A DNA stretch of 64,000 bases from Streptomyces sp. NBC_01233 (GTDB taxonomy: Bacteria; Actinomycetota; Actinomycetes; Streptomycetales; Streptomycetaceae): the NCBI RefSeq assembly GCF_035989305.1, contig NZ_CP108514.1, positions 1 through 64,000 on the forward strand. Direction: 5' to 3'. Numbering within the stretch: the first letter of the stretch is position 1; each line of letters starts with the position of its first letter. This document shows, one piece after another, positions 44,420 through 53,714 of this stretch. The notes under the pieces are model-generated. The model saw only the letters and a program-made list of their open reading frames with translations. It did no database searches and was not told where the DNA came from. The translations under genes were made by a program, and so were the position numbers.

Positions 44420-44461
44420 GAGCGTCTGCTGTGCCCGCCTCGGCGGGCACAGCAGACGCTC
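44420..44461. terminator. Perfect 20-bp stem hairpin
   Basis: The arms 44420-44439 and 44442-44461 are perfectly complementary (inner part GTGCCCGCC / GGCGGGCAC) with only TC between. It lies upstream of the AraC gene and downstream of the leftward VOC gene, so it can separate the two transcripts. 44462-44657 holds no supportable gene. Confidence 0.75.
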
Positions 44462-44657
44462 GGTGGTGTGGACCGGCCCGCCGCACTCGACCAGCCGCCG
44501 GTCGAGCAACTGCCGGACGGCAGCGAGACGGGGTCCGGGCTCATGACCGGTTCGACGAGGACCCGGACGCGGCCCGGGCGGGCGACCGGCAGGGCGGTCA
44601 CTTGTGCTCTGGTGCGCCGCCGCGTTCCTTGTGGGTGGTCGCGATGTCGAGCACAGC

Positions 44658-45068
44658 TCAGCGCAGCTCCTGAATGCGGACCAGGTTGCCCGCGGGGTCG
44701 CGGAACGCGCAGTCGCGGACGCCGTACGGCTGCTCGGTCGGCTCCTGGACGACCTCAGTGTCACCGGCCTGCACCTTCTCGAACGTGGCGTTGAGGTCCG
44801 GGGTGGCCAGCAGGATCCAGCCGTAGGTGCCCTTGGCCATCATCTCGGTGATCGTGCGGCGCTCGTCCTCGGTGATGCCGGGATCGGCGGCAGGCGGCGC
44901 CAGAAGGATCGACGTGCCCGGCTGACCGGCCGGGCCGACCGTGATCCAGCGCATCCTGCCCTGCCCGACATCGCTGCGGACCTCGAAGCCGAGGACGTCG
45001 CGGTAGAAGGCGAGCGACGCGTCCGGGTCGTCGTGCGGAAGAGAAGTCGTGTGAATGGTGATGTCCAT
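44658..45068 (-). CDS. VOC-superfamily protein (glyoxalase-like)
   Basis: 136 residues from ATG 45068. TIHTTSLPHDDPDASLAFYR DVLGFEV opens module one; GYGWILLATPDLNATFEKVQ-type text and GVRDCAFRDPAGNLVRIQEL close module two. His and Glu ligand positions (H of IHTTS, E near the C terminus) are kept. Third VOC gene in the window. Confidence 0.85.
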   Translation of the reverse strand: MDITIHTTSLPHDDPDASLAFYRDVLGFEVRSDVGQGRMRWITVGPAGQPGTSILLAPPAADPGITEDERRTITEMMAKGTYGWILLATPDLNATFEKVQAGDTEVVQEPTEQPYGVRDCAFRDPAGNLVRIQELR

Positions 45069-45240
45069 GGTGAGCAGGCTAGAGGTGGCTTCGTGAACCG
45101 CGCTTCTCGATTCCTGATCGATCCGGACACGCCCGGACGTTCACGGGCATGTCACGCGGAGAGCACCGCTTTCGTTTCCTGCCAGTGCTCCCGTTCCCCC
45201 CGCATCCCCGGGCCGCGCCCCCGCCGCCGCCGGCCACGCA

Positions 45241-45292
45241 CCACACCCCGAACCCCACACCCCCACACACACCCCACACCCCACACCCCAAG
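45241..45292. repeat. C-rich CCCCACA microrepeat
   Basis: Irregular repeats of CCCCACA and CACACC, pure C/A on the top strand for most of 50 bases. No gene in 45069-45370. Confidence 0.7.
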
Positions 45293-45372
45293 GAAGCGAC
45301 GACCACCCCCTGGTCGAACGCGGCCAACAGCGCATTGCAGCCCCCTCCCGAAGTACCTTCTGGTTGGGTGGC

Positions 45373-45660
45373 CACATGGCACATCAGGAGTACGTCTGAC
45401 ACCGCCTCATCGAGGTCTCGGTACTGCCCGCGCGGGTCGTCTGCCTCATTGCCGAAGGAAGCACGGACGGCTTCCGCGCCGCCGTGCGGACGGCCAGCCA
45501 CCGATGGGGTGGGATGACCGAGCCCCTCATCGAAGTGGGATCCGATGAGGACAGCGGGAGCACCGCGAAGCTGGTGAGCATCGCGGACGTGCAGGCCGTC
45601 GTGAATGTCGACGCGGATGCCTCGCGGCATCTCTGCTCGCCGCCTCCTGGAAGCTCCCTC
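45373..45660 (+). pseudogene. Hypothetical gene relic with an in-frame stop
   Basis: AHQEYV, stop, then RLIEVSVLPARVVCLIAEGS, FRAAVRTASHRWGGMTEPLI and STAKLVSIADVQAVVNVDAD, coherent protein text that then changes frame. The stop after EYV and the ragged end suggest a decayed gene. Family unknown. Confidence 0.4.
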
Positions 45661-45971
45661 TCGTCGCGATCGGCGACATGGAATCGGCGAGTCCCATGGG
45701 TATCTGGGAGTTCACCAGCCGCCCTGAGTCCGTAGCTCCTGGTATGGGAGCCGGGGTAGATCCGTGCTATCGCGCAGATCCCGAAGGCTCTGTCGGACTG
45801 GCGCGGTCCGGCCGACGCGCCGTCAGGCCCACTGCCGCATCTCGGCCAACTGTCCGAATGTCGCATGGTACGTGAGTTGTACATGGAGTGGCCCTTACGA
45901 GGGATTCGCCCCGCCCACCGATGCAACACGGTGGGCAGGCACGCAATCTCCGAAAGAGGGGCACCGCACGC

Positions 45972-47561
45972 ATGAAGCGCCTCACACCGCTGTTAGCCAC
46001 CGCCGGACTCATCGCAACCGCCCTGTCCCAGCTGGCCGTTCCCCAGGCATCCGCTGCCCAGCCCACCCCCGAGTACATGAGCCAGAAGCCCGCCTGGCAC
46101 CGCTGCAGTGCAGACAAACCGGCGGCCTACGAGTGCGCGACCCTCAAGGTCCCGCTCGACTACAAGCGCCCCCAAGGCCCCACGATCGACCTTGCGATAT
46201 CCCGGGTGAAGAGCGAGAACCCGGCCAAGCGGCACGGCGTCATGCTCCTCAACCCGGGCGGACCCGGCACCACCGGACTCAACCGGCCGATGCGGATGAG
46301 CACGGAGATGCCCAAGGACGTACGGGACCGCTACGACCTCATCGGCTTCGACCCGCGCGGCGTCGGGGCCAGCAGCCCGGTCACCTGCGGGCTGAACCAA
46401 TCCGAGACGGGCATCGGCGGGGCGTACCGACCCGAGCGCTTCGCCTCGGACGTGGCGTGGGCGCGCAACGTCGCGGACGAGTGCCGTGAGAAGGCAGGTG
46501 ACGTGCTCCCGTACATCACCACCCGCAACACGGCCCGCGACATGGACGTGATCCGCGCCGCGCTGGGCGAGCGCAAGATCTCGTACCTGGGCTACTCGTA
46601 CGGGACCTACCTCGGCGCGGTGTACTCCCAGATGTTCCCGCAGCGGACGGACCGCTTCGTGCTGGACAGCGGAGTGGACCCGCACAGCATCTGGCGCGGC
46701 ATGTTCCAGGTGTGGGCGACCAGCGCCGGGCCGGCCTTCGAGCGGTGGACGCAGTGGGCTGCGGAGCGCTCGGCCGAATACGGCCTCGGCGCGACCCCCG
46801 AGGCGGTGTCCGACACGTTCTGGGCACTGGTGGCGCGCGCCGACCGAGAGCCGATCGACTACTTCGGGCAGAAGATCACGGGTGACGACATCCGGGACCC
46901 GGGAGTGTTCTACTCCCCGGTTGAGGCCTCGATCATCACGAGGTCCCTCAAAGCCGCGGCCGAGCGGACACCTCTGCCGACGGACGCCGGGGTGCCGGGC
47001 GTGAAGAGGCTCCTCGCCGGCGGCCGGGGGGCCACCGGGCCGGATACCGACACGGCGGCCGCCCCCGCGCCGGGCAACGGGCCCGCCCCAGAGGCCGTCC
47101 CCGGTGACAACGCCACCGCCGTCTACTGGTCCGTGGTGTGCGGGGACACGGAGAACTGGCCGCGCGACCCCGAGCAGTACGCGCGGGACGCGGTCCAGGA
47201 CAAGGTGAAGTACCCGCTGTACGGGGACTTCGCGTCGAACATCAAGCCCTGCGCCTTCTGGCAGCGGCCGTCGGAGGCCGCGACGCCCATGACGCACCAG
47301 GCGAAGGTGCTGACCGTGCAGAACGAGTGGGATCCGATGACCCCGCTCAGCAGCGGTCAGGGCCTGCACCGCGCTCTGAAGGGCTCGCGGATGGTGCTGG
47401 CGAAGGGCGGGCAGGGCCACGGCGTGTACCTCACCGACCCCACCTCCTGCGCCAACGACCCCGTCAACACGTACCTCGCCACAGGCCGGCTCCCCGCGAG
47501 GGACGTGACCTGTCAGAGTCCGCCACGCGACCAGGAGCCGAAGAGGTCCCCGGCGCCGTGA
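45972..47561 (+). CDS. Secreted alpha/beta hydrolase, tripeptidyl aminopeptidase type
   Basis: 529 residues from ATG 45972. MKRLTPLLATAGLIATALSQ then LAVPQASAA is a signal peptide. The mature enzyme has VMLLNPGGPGTTGLNRPMRM (oxyanion hole), RYDLIGFDPRGVGASSPVTC, the nucleophile elbow SYLGYSYGTYLGAVYSQMFP (Ser), EWDPMTPLSSGQGL (Asp) and KGGQGHGVYL (His). It matches the Streptomyces SlpD/SlpE and Tap family, mycelium-associated or secreted peptidases that release tripeptides. The C terminus, after NTYLATGRLPARDVTCQ, ends in a short Pro/Arg tail. Confidence 0.9.
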   Translation: MKRLTPLLATAGLIATALSQLAVPQASAAQPTPEYMSQKPAWHRCSADKPAAYECATLKVPLDYKRPQGPTIDLAISRVKSENPAKRHGVMLLNPGGPGTTGLNRPMRMSTEMPKDVRDRYDLIGFDPRGVGASSPVTCGLNQSETGIGGAYRPERFASDVAWARNVADECREKAGDVLPYITTRNTARDMDVIRAALGERKISYLGYSYGTYLGAVYSQMFPQRTDRFVLDSGVDPHSIWRGMFQVWATSAGPAFERWTQWAAERSAEYGLGATPEAVSDTFWALVARADREPIDYFGQKITGDDIRDPGVFYSPVEASIITRSLKAAAERTPLPTDAGVPGVKRLLAGGRGATGPDTDTAAAPAPGNGPAPEAVPGDNATAVYWSVVCGDTENWPRDPEQYARDAVQDKVKYPLYGDFASNIKPCAFWQRPSEAATPMTHQAKVLTVQNEWDPMTPLSSGQGLHRALKGSRMVLAKGGQGHGVYLTDPTSCANDPVNTYLATGRLPARDVTCQSPPRDQEPKRSPAP

Positions 47562-47938
47562 ACCCTTCCATCGTCCTGGATGCCGGACGAGGGGATGAGG
47601 GGACACCAGCCAGACGCCGGAACGCGATCGAGGGCCGACCGCCCTGCGGGCGCCAGGCCCCGCAGCGCAGCACGGACCGCCTCCGGGTCGGCGGCCTCCA
47701 CCACCGCACGCGACCACCGGCCCGGCCCGACGTCCGCGGCAGGGACCAGAACCGAGCCGCTCGCCCACCGCCACGCCGCGACCGGCACCTGGGGGCCACA
47801 CGAACTGGCCGCCCGACCCGTGAGCCAGAGGGTTCCCCTGCCGGAGTGAACACGGCAGGGGCCGCCCTGCAGTCCGCCGCGAAACCTCGGGACGGACACT
47901 GGCACCCGGTACTGGGGATGACGGGCAGCGGCGGCAGC
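47562..47938 (-). pseudogene. Eroded gene, frame broken
   Basis: Leftward, VAAWRWASGSVLVPAADVGP, RWSRAVVEAADPEAVRAALR and GLAPAGRSALDRVPASGW read as real protein, then the frame is lost near 47610. No start with a ribosome binding site. Family unknown. Confidence 0.35.
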
Positions 47939-48526
47939 TCAGCAGCCGAGGAGTACGGCCAGCAGCCGCTCCGTCGTCCCCTTCGTGTCCTCGCCCTGCC
48001 CGGGACTGCGGGTCATCAGCAGGTGGTGGGTCGTGCCGACGAGCGCAAGCGCGACGGTGGGAGCGTCCGTGCCGGCGGGCAGCCGGCCGTCGCGCTGCTC
48101 CGCCTGCAGGTAGGCGGTGAAGGCGTGCTGGATCGCATCGAACGCGGGCGCGCCGGACTGGAAACCTTCACGGGTGTGGAGCGCGGCTGCCGGGCGGGTC
48201 ATCGCCAGTCCCACCACCGCGGGCTGCAGGGAGTCCAGCAGGGCCAGGACGACCTCCTGGAGATTGTCCGCAACCGTGGCCTGCCCCACCTTGGCCTGCA
48301 GGGCCTCGGCCTGGCGGGCGCTGCGCGCGAAGCGGTCCAGGACCAGTTCGGCGACGAACTCGTCCAGGCCTGCGAAATGGGTGTGCAGGACGCCTTTGGC
48401 GCAGTCCGCCTCCGCGGTGATCGCGCGACTGGTCAGGGCGGCGGCGCCGTCGCGGGCCACCACCCGCTCCGCGGCCGCGAACAGCCGCTCGCGCAAGTCC
48501 GGAATCGCCACTCCACGAGGTGACAC
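47939..48526 (-). CDS. TetR-family repressor
   Basis: 195 residues from GTG 48526, chosen because AAAGGGG precedes it; an ATG at 48550 in the same frame overlaps the promoter. DLRERLFAAAERVVARDGAA ALTSRAITAEADCAKGVLHT HFAGLDEFVAELVL is the TetR DNA-binding domain. The rest is a helical ligand domain. Perfect palindromes in the gap to the divergent methyltransferase gene are its probable operators. Confidence 0.88.
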   Translation of the reverse strand: MSPRGVAIPDLRERLFAAAERVVARDGAAALTSRAITAEADCAKGVLHTHFAGLDEFVAELVLDRFARSARQAEALQAKVGQATVADNLQEVVLALLDSLQPAVVGLAMTRPAAALHTREGFQSGAPAFDAIQHAFTAYLQAEQRDGRLPAGTDAPTVALALVGTTHHLLMTRSPGQGEDTKGTTERLLAVLLGC

Positions 48527-48554
48527 AACAGCCCCTTTCCACTGACCCATTGCA

Positions 48555-48593
48555 AGTATGGGCGCACGCCCATACTATTTGGGCACTTGCCCA
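48555..48593. promoter_or_regulatory. TetR operator palindromes between divergent genes
   Basis: AGTATGGGCG, CA, CGCCCATACT (48555-48576) is a perfect 22-bp palindrome. A second palindrome, TGGGCA, CT, TGCCCA, follows at 48580-48593, and the half-site CCCATACT recurs at 48590-48597. They lie between the TetR start and the methyltransferase start, so one bound repressor dimer pair could shut both. Confidence 0.85.
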
Positions 48594-48642
48594 TACTAGG
48601 GCCGGGGCGCCGTGCTGCACCCCGGCGGGAGGGAGTTCACCC

Positions 48643-49500
48643 ATGGGTCACAACGTCAACACCGCGCAGGCCGAGGCGTGGAACGGATACGAGGGCGCAC
48701 AGTGGGCCCGCAGCCAGGAACGGTGGGACGCAGTCAACGACGGCTTCAACCAGCCCCTCCTGGACGCCGCGGCCATCTCCGAAAGCGACTCCGTTCTGGA
48801 CGTCGGCTGCGGTACCGGCCGCACCTCCCGCCTCGCGGCCCGGCGCGCCGGACTCGGCCGGGCGCTCGGACTGGACCTGTCGGGTCCGATGTTGGGCAAG
48901 GCCCGTGAGAGCGCCCTGCGTGAACGGGTGGAGAACGTCTCCTTCGTTCAGGGCGACGCCCAAGTCCACCCATTGCAGGCCGAGGGGTTCGATGCGGTCA
49001 TCAGCCGGTACGGCATGACCTTCTTCACCGACCCCGTCGCCGCATTCGCCAACCTCCACCGCGCCCTGCGCCCCGGCGGCCGGCTGGCGTTCATCTGCGC
49101 GGCCGAGGCCGAGGCCAACGAGTGGCTTGAGGCGCTGGCCTCACTCAAGGGCATCCTGCCGCTCGGCGGCTTCGGGAAGCCCGGCGGTCCCGGCATGTTC
49201 TCGCTCACCGATCCCGACCACGTCCGCAGCCTGCTCGGCGCCGGCGGGTTCGCCCATGCCGACGTGCAGCGCATCGAGGCACCGGGGAAGTGGGGCGTCG
49301 ACGCGGCAGACGCGGCGGCGTTCCTGCTGGACTCCGGCCCGGGACGCCACCTGCTCGACCAGGCGACCCCGCCCGAGCAGGACGAGGCGCGCCAGGCGCT
49401 GACGGCCGCCCTCCAGCGCCATGAGACGAACGGCGCGGTGTGGCTGCGGAGCAGTTCCTGGCTGGTCACCGCCGCACGCGGCGGGGCCGCGCGGAACTGA
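48643..49500 (+). CDS. Class I SAM-dependent methyltransferase controlled by the TetR gene
   Basis: 285 residues from ATG 48643 behind GGGAGGGAG. WNGYEGAQWARSQERWDAVN, then motif I VLDVGCGTGRTSRLAARRAG, LGLDLSGPMLGKARESALRE, SFVQGDAQVHPLQAEGFDAV ISRYGMTFF and FANLHRALRPGGRLAFICAA, a UbiE/COQ5-like layout. Divergent from the TetR gene with shared operators; likely modifies or detoxifies the TetR ligand. Confidence 0.88.
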   Translation: MGHNVNTAQAEAWNGYEGAQWARSQERWDAVNDGFNQPLLDAAAISESDSVLDVGCGTGRTSRLAARRAGLGRALGLDLSGPMLGKARESALRERVENVSFVQGDAQVHPLQAEGFDAVISRYGMTFFTDPVAAFANLHRALRPGGRLAFICAAEAEANEWLEALASLKGILPLGGFGKPGGPGMFSLTDPDHVRSLLGAGGFAHADVQRIEAPGKWGVDAADAAAFLLDSGPGRHLLDQATPPEQDEARQALTAALQRHETNGAVWLRSSSWLVTAARGGAARN

Positions 49501-49527
49501 CCCCCGCCCCGGCCGCTCTGCGGTGGT

Positions 49528-49797
49528 TCAGGAGCGGACCATGCGGGCGATCGCCCGGGACGCTTCGGCGATCTTGTCCTGGGCCTGGTCGCCGCCCTGC
49601 ACGATGGCGTCGTCCACGCAGGAGTGGAGGTGGCCGTCCGTCATCGTCAGGGCGAAGGACTGCAGCGCCTTGGTGGTGGCGCTGACCTGGGTGAGGACGT
49701 CGATGCAGTGGGTGTCCTCCTCGACCAGGCGCTGCAGGCCCCGCACCTGACCCTCGATGCGGCGCAGCCGCTTGAGGACGTCGTCCTTGTGGGTCAT
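49528..49797 (-). CDS. CsoR-family metal-sensing repressor
   Basis: 89 residues from ATG 49797. VLKRLRRIEGQVRGLQRLVE is the first helix; EDTHCIDVLTQVSATTKALQ contains the first Cys; DGHLHSCVDDAIVQGG contains the H-x3-C pair. The Cys-His-Cys set is that of copper-sensing CsoR rather than the His-rich RcnR group. No copper transporter or chaperone gene lies beside it, so its target is elsewhere or lost. Confidence 0.88.
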   Translation of the reverse strand: MTHKDDVLKRLRRIEGQVRGLQRLVEEDTHCIDVLTQVSATTKALQSFALTMTDGHLHSCVDDAIVQGGDQAQDKIAEASRAIARMVRS

Positions 49798-49799
49798 CC

Positions 49800-50070
49800 A
49801 GTGCAGACACAAGAGGGACGGCTGGTCCGGCAAGCCCGTAGGCACCCGCGACCTGCACGTCCTCAACGGGACCGGTAGGCAGGTCCATCACGGCGACGTC
49901 CTCGTCATGCTCACCAACGGCCGCATCACTGACAACGCCGCCCAGTTCGCGAAATCCCAGCAACTCCACCTGGTCGACCGCCACCTCCTCGCCGAGTGGG
50001 CCAGCGGATCCCGCCCCCTGGGGGAGCCCCCTGCGCGCGCTCCCCCAGCCCGCCCGCCGGGTTGGCCCCT
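49800..50070 (+). pseudogene. Mrr-like restriction endonuclease tail
   Basis: GKPVGTRDLHVLNGTGRQVH HGDVLVMLTNGRITDNAAQF and AKSQQLHLVDRHLLAEWASG match the C-terminal half of Mrr-type nuclease domains (the V-x-x-TNG strand and the HLVDR helix). No start; the catalytic N-terminal half is absent. 50071-50259 holds nothing. Confidence 0.55.
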
Positions 50071-50259
50071 GATGGACGGCTGTCCTACCCAGAGAGGCCT
50101 CGGTCAGCCGCGGCGACGAAAGGCGACGAAAGCAGCGAGGTCGCTGTGTCGGGCGCGGCTACAGGCGGGACGAGTGCTCCCGCACAGGGCCGGCCAACTC
50201 GGCCGGGCCCAGGGCGCCGGGGTGCCCCGGGAAGACGGTGTGGGCTTCTCTGTGAGGGG

Positions 50260-50841
50260 TCAGCCGATGCGGACGGTGATCTCGGGGAGGGGTATGTCGG
50301 AAAGGTTCAGCTGGATCCCGGTCAGGGTCAGGTAGGTCTGCGAGTCGGTCAAGGCGGAGGTGGTGGACGGCGTCTGTGTCTTCCCGCGCGTGCTCACCAG
50401 CAGGTACCAGCCCCCGCGCTTGTAGCTGCGGGAGGCGTCGGGGCGGTCGCCGTTCGGGTTCAGAGTCCAGCCCTGGCGCTCCAGGTCGGCGCAGATCGCG
50501 TTCACCTCCGACTGTGCGGCGGTCTTCTCGCGGACGGCCATCCAGCCCGTCCTGTTCGAGTTGGCGCCGGCCGCGATGGTCGGGCGGCCCTGCTCCGGGT
50601 CGAGGCCCGCCGCGCTGACCGCGGTCCGGATCACCTCGTCCACGGCGTCCCGTGTGAGGGGCGGTGACGTGGACTCCGGTGCGGGCGCCGCCATGGATGG
50701 CGACGGCGTGGGCGCGGGCGCGCCCAGGTGGATGCGCCCGTCGTCGTTTATCTGGACGTGGTCCGGCAGGGCCACGGAGGCCAGACTCACGATCAAGGTC
50801 GCGGCCAGCCCGATCCACACCCTCTTCAACAGCGCGTTCAA
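50260..50841 (-). CDS. Secreted or anchored protein of unknown family
   Basis: 193 residues from TTG 50841, seven bases after GGGGGGAG. NALLKRVWIGLAATLIVSLA SVALP is a signal or anchor; then a Pro/Thr/Ser linker, and a small domain (DEVIRTAVSAAGLDPEQGRP, TGWMAVREKTAAQSEVNAIC ADLERQGW, SYKRGGWYLLVSTRGKTQTP) with one Cys. Divergent from the toxin-like gene. Confidence 0.65.
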   Translation of the reverse strand: MNALLKRVWIGLAATLIVSLASVALPDHVQINDDGRIHLGAPAPTPSPSMAAPAPESTSPPLTRDAVDEVIRTAVSAAGLDPEQGRPTIAAGANSNRTGWMAVREKTAAQSEVNAICADLERQGWTLNPNGDRPDASRSYKRGGWYLLVSTRGKTQTPSTTSALTDSQTYLTLTGIQLNLSDIPLPEITVRIG

Positions 50842-51191
50842 CGCGAAACTCCCCCCGAGTGATCATTCAGAGGGAGTCTCACACATACTGCTCGGCGCCC
50901 GGCAGCCCCTTGGGTGGCGGGGCCCGTTCCTTCGTGTTCTCGGAGACTTGCGGACCGCTTTGCCCACCCAGTGGGCTTTCCTGCGGCTGGCGGGCGTACG
51001 TCGCCGACCCTGGCTGCCGCCCCTGACAGCCGGAGCCCCCACCCGTGCCCCGCTCCGCCCGACACACCGGGGACGGTGAGCCGACCCCGCTCCCACTCCA
51101 CGCGTGAAGGGCAAGGCGCCTGCACCCGTACCTGCCCCTGCGGACGTACCGCCGAGGAAGGCAGAGCAGTGACACTCGACGTTCCCAGTCC

Positions 51192-52523
51192 ATGTCGCAG
51201 AGGGGACGCCGCATGCGGGTGCAGCAGACCGGTGACGAGCAGCGGAAAGGGCCGCAGCGCCCGGGAGCCGCGCAGGCCGCGCGACAGTCGCGGTCCGGCG
51301 GCGCAACGACCGCGGAGTCGATGCTGCAACTCCAGCGTCTCGCCGGGAACGCGGTGGTGTCCCGCATCATCGAGGCACAGCGGCACGCGCACACCGCGGA
51401 GTCGCCGTCGGGTCCCGCTCCCGTGGTCCAGCGCATGGAGCAGGACGAACTGCACCAGCACCCGCCGGGCCCAGCGCTGCGGGTACGGGGGCCCCGCAAC
51501 TCCCGCGCGAGGGACCGCACACCGAACGCGCTGACGGCGGACGAATGGCAGAGTCTGCCGCAGGCCACCCGGGACGCCGGCAACAAGCAGCGCGTGGCCA
51601 TCGACGCGGACCCGCAGACACTCCAGGAGACCGACCAGCTGCTCCACTACAACCTGGGCAACATCCGCAGGCTCGCGCCCGACGTCCCCCCGACGGCAGG
51701 ACGCAATGATGTCTTGGAGGGCATCGGCCGCGCCGACCCGCGCACCCTCGGCCACTGGAACCGTCAGGACGCACGCGACACACAACTCGGCCGCGACGCC
51801 CGCTCCACGCGCGACGCGTACACGGAGACTCCCGAGGACCGGCAGCAGCGCCACCAGACGGTGGAGGACACCCTGGCCGGCGCCGGCTCCCAGGACGCGA
51901 TGGGCGACCTGCGCTCACTGCTGGAGCAGTTCGACGGAGTGGCCATCGGCGGCACCCACTCCGGGGCGCGCATCTGGCAGTTCCTGTGCACGCACATGGA
52001 AGAGATCCAGGCCGCCGACGTGAGCACCCTCTACCTGGAGAGCATCCGCGACGACGGATACCAGTCACACGTCGACGCGTACCTCGCCGACGGGACGATG
52101 AGCCCCGAACTGCAGACGTTCGTCGCCCGCTACGACAGCAACATGAACCTGGGCGCGACCGGACTGGGAGCGGTGCTGGAGGCCGCCCGGACGCACCACA
52201 TCCGGGTCAAGGGCCTCGACGGCCGCCCGGCCCGCCGCCCCCCTATGTCGGCGACCGCCCTCTACCAGCGCGTCGCCGCCATGAACACCTACGCCGCCCA
52301 GGCCGTCGCCAACGACCGGCGCCGCCCGTCGGCGACGGGCGGCTACCTCATGGAACTGGGCAGCGCCCACACCGGCATGTACGCGGGCCCGCCGCAGAAC
52401 GCGTCGGTGCACGGGGCGGAGTTCCAGACGGGCGAGGGCTTCCCCGGCGTGGACGACCTGCTGGGCATACCGGCGGTCGGCTACCAGGACGACGACCGCT
52501 TCCGCCGCCTGCCCAACACCTGA
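51192..52523 (+). CDS. Candidate polymorphic toxin with PMT-like (TIKI/ChaN-type) domain
   Basis: 443 residues from ATG 51192. Residues 30-70 contain MLQLQRLAGNAVVSRIIEAQ, a repeat-like motif common in actinobacterial secreted-effector N termini. From residue 250 come VAIGGTHSGARIWQFLCTHM, VSTLYLESIRDDGYQSHVDA YLADGTMSPELQTFVARYDS, VLEAARTHHIRVKGLDGRP, RVAAMNTYAAQAVANDR and YLMELGSAHTGMYAG, ending GVDDLLGIPAVGY. This is the order of the C-terminal effector domain of Pasteurella multocida toxin relatives (GETHS, LYLE, MNYFA, GxxH, VPG-L). The GETHS glutamate is Gly here, so activity is doubtful. No signal peptide. Confidence 0.6.
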   Translation: MSQRGRRMRVQQTGDEQRKGPQRPGAAQAARQSRSGGATTAESMLQLQRLAGNAVVSRIIEAQRHAHTAESPSGPAPVVQRMEQDELHQHPPGPALRVRGPRNSRARDRTPNALTADEWQSLPQATRDAGNKQRVAIDADPQTLQETDQLLHYNLGNIRRLAPDVPPTAGRNDVLEGIGRADPRTLGHWNRQDARDTQLGRDARSTRDAYTETPEDRQQRHQTVEDTLAGAGSQDAMGDLRSLLEQFDGVAIGGTHSGARIWQFLCTHMEEIQAADVSTLYLESIRDDGYQSHVDAYLADGTMSPELQTFVARYDSNMNLGATGLGAVLEAARTHHIRVKGLDGRPARRPPMSATALYQRVAAMNTYAAQAVANDRRRPSATGGYLMELGSAHTGMYAGPPQNASVHGAEFQTGEGFPGVDDLLGIPAVGYQDDDRFRRLPNT

Positions 52524-52734
52524 CGGCAGACCCGGGACGCGACAACAGCCGCCCCGGTACCGGTACCAACCGAGCCTCACCCGGGCCCGGTTCACGCACG
52601 CGCAGCCGGCCGGCCGAGGATCTGCCCTGGCGCACGCGCGGCCGGCCGGCCTGACGGGGGCACCGCCGAACCCGCGCCAGGCCGCCGGGCTGCTGCGCCA
52701 CGGCGTCGGTCACCCCCGGGGGCTTCCACACGGA

Positions 52735-52877
52735 GGCGCCTACCGGCCACCTCGCTTCAGGCGGGCGGCGCCTTCACCGAAGCCTTCGAGGTCCATCCCG
52801 TCCCCACCGGACAGGCACTCTTCCACATCAACGTGCACCTCGACCTGCCCGCCCAGCAGACGGCTCGAGGCGAGTAG
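52735..52877 (+). pseudogene. C-terminal relic
   Basis: LQAGGAFTEAFEVHPVPTGQ ALFHINVHLDLPAQQTARG, then TAG at 52875-52877. It is a coherent tail with no start. 52524-52734 holds nothing supportable. Confidence 0.4.
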
Positions 52878-52911
52878 GAGGATCCCGGGTGCCCCTGCCC
52901 CGGCTGGATCT

Positions 52912-53550
52912 CTACGCGGGCAGGCAGGGAGGTAGCCAGTCGTTCTCCCAGTGCCAGTTCGCCCACGTCTCGGAGTGTGCGAACGCCCCGGTCCGGTCGG
53001 TGAGCATCGCGAGCACCTGGCCGCGGGCGGCCTCCACCGCCTGATGCTCGGCGTCGGTGACGATGCCGAGCCGTCGTACGTGGGCGCAGTCGTCCTCGTC
53101 CTTCCATGTGAACCGGTCCAGGCCGGGGTCGATGACGAGGTCGATGGTCAGGTCGAAGGTGTCGAACCCGGCCTGGGTTCGACGGCTGGGGTGCTCGACG
53201 TTGACGTACCAGTTGCGCAGCCCGGCGCCGGTGAAGAAGGCGTTGATGCTGAACCATGCGCCCGGCGGCTTCCACAACAGCAGCTCGGTCTCCTGCCACC
53301 GACCGGACGCGAGGTCCCACTCCCCCGTCGCCATCGCCTCGAATGCCTCGGCTCGCAGCCTCCGGTCGTCGCCGTCGTCTCGGGCCCTGGCGTACAGGGA
53401 GGGCCAGCGGGCCTCGGCCCCGGGCGCGCAGGCGGTCACCAGCGCTTCGCCGGTGTCGGCAACGACCCGTAGCGCCAGTTCGCTCCACGCCCGGCCGGAG
53501 CGGTGCACGTCGCGCCGTACGACCGTCTGCCCCACCTCGAAGCTGTCCAT
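52912..53550 (-). CDS. DUF402-family protein
   Basis: 212 residues from ATG 53550, close behind AAGGAGGGG. SFEVGQTVVRRDVHRSGRAW, ELLLWKPPGAWFSINAFFTG, NWYVNVEHPSRRTQAGFDTF DLTIDLVIDPG and WKDEDDCAHVRRLGIVTDAE are signatures of DUF402, whose members hydrolyse nucleotides or phosphate esters; the D-x-D and E metal residues are kept. Its role here is unknown. Confidence 0.85.
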   Translation of the reverse strand: MDSFEVGQTVVRRDVHRSGRAWSELALRVVADTGEALVTACAPGAEARWPSLYARARDDGDDRRLRAEAFEAMATGEWDLASGRWQETELLLWKPPGAWFSINAFFTGAGLRNWYVNVEHPSRRTQAGFDTFDLTIDLVIDPGLDRFTWKDEDDCAHVRRLGIVTDAEHQAVEAARGQVLAMLTDRTGAFAHSETWANWHWENDWLPPCLPA

Positions 53551-53714
53551 CGGCCCCTCCTTCGCTCTACCCCGGACAGGAGGTTCTCCGGGGCACAGGG
53601 ACCACCCCAGCGCACCAGAGCCAGCAGCAAGAGCTGCAAGGGCATGAGCCGGAAGGTCAAGAACCAGCGACTCGCTTGCGTCGTTGCAGGATCCACCGGT
53701 GTACGGGCGGTGTC

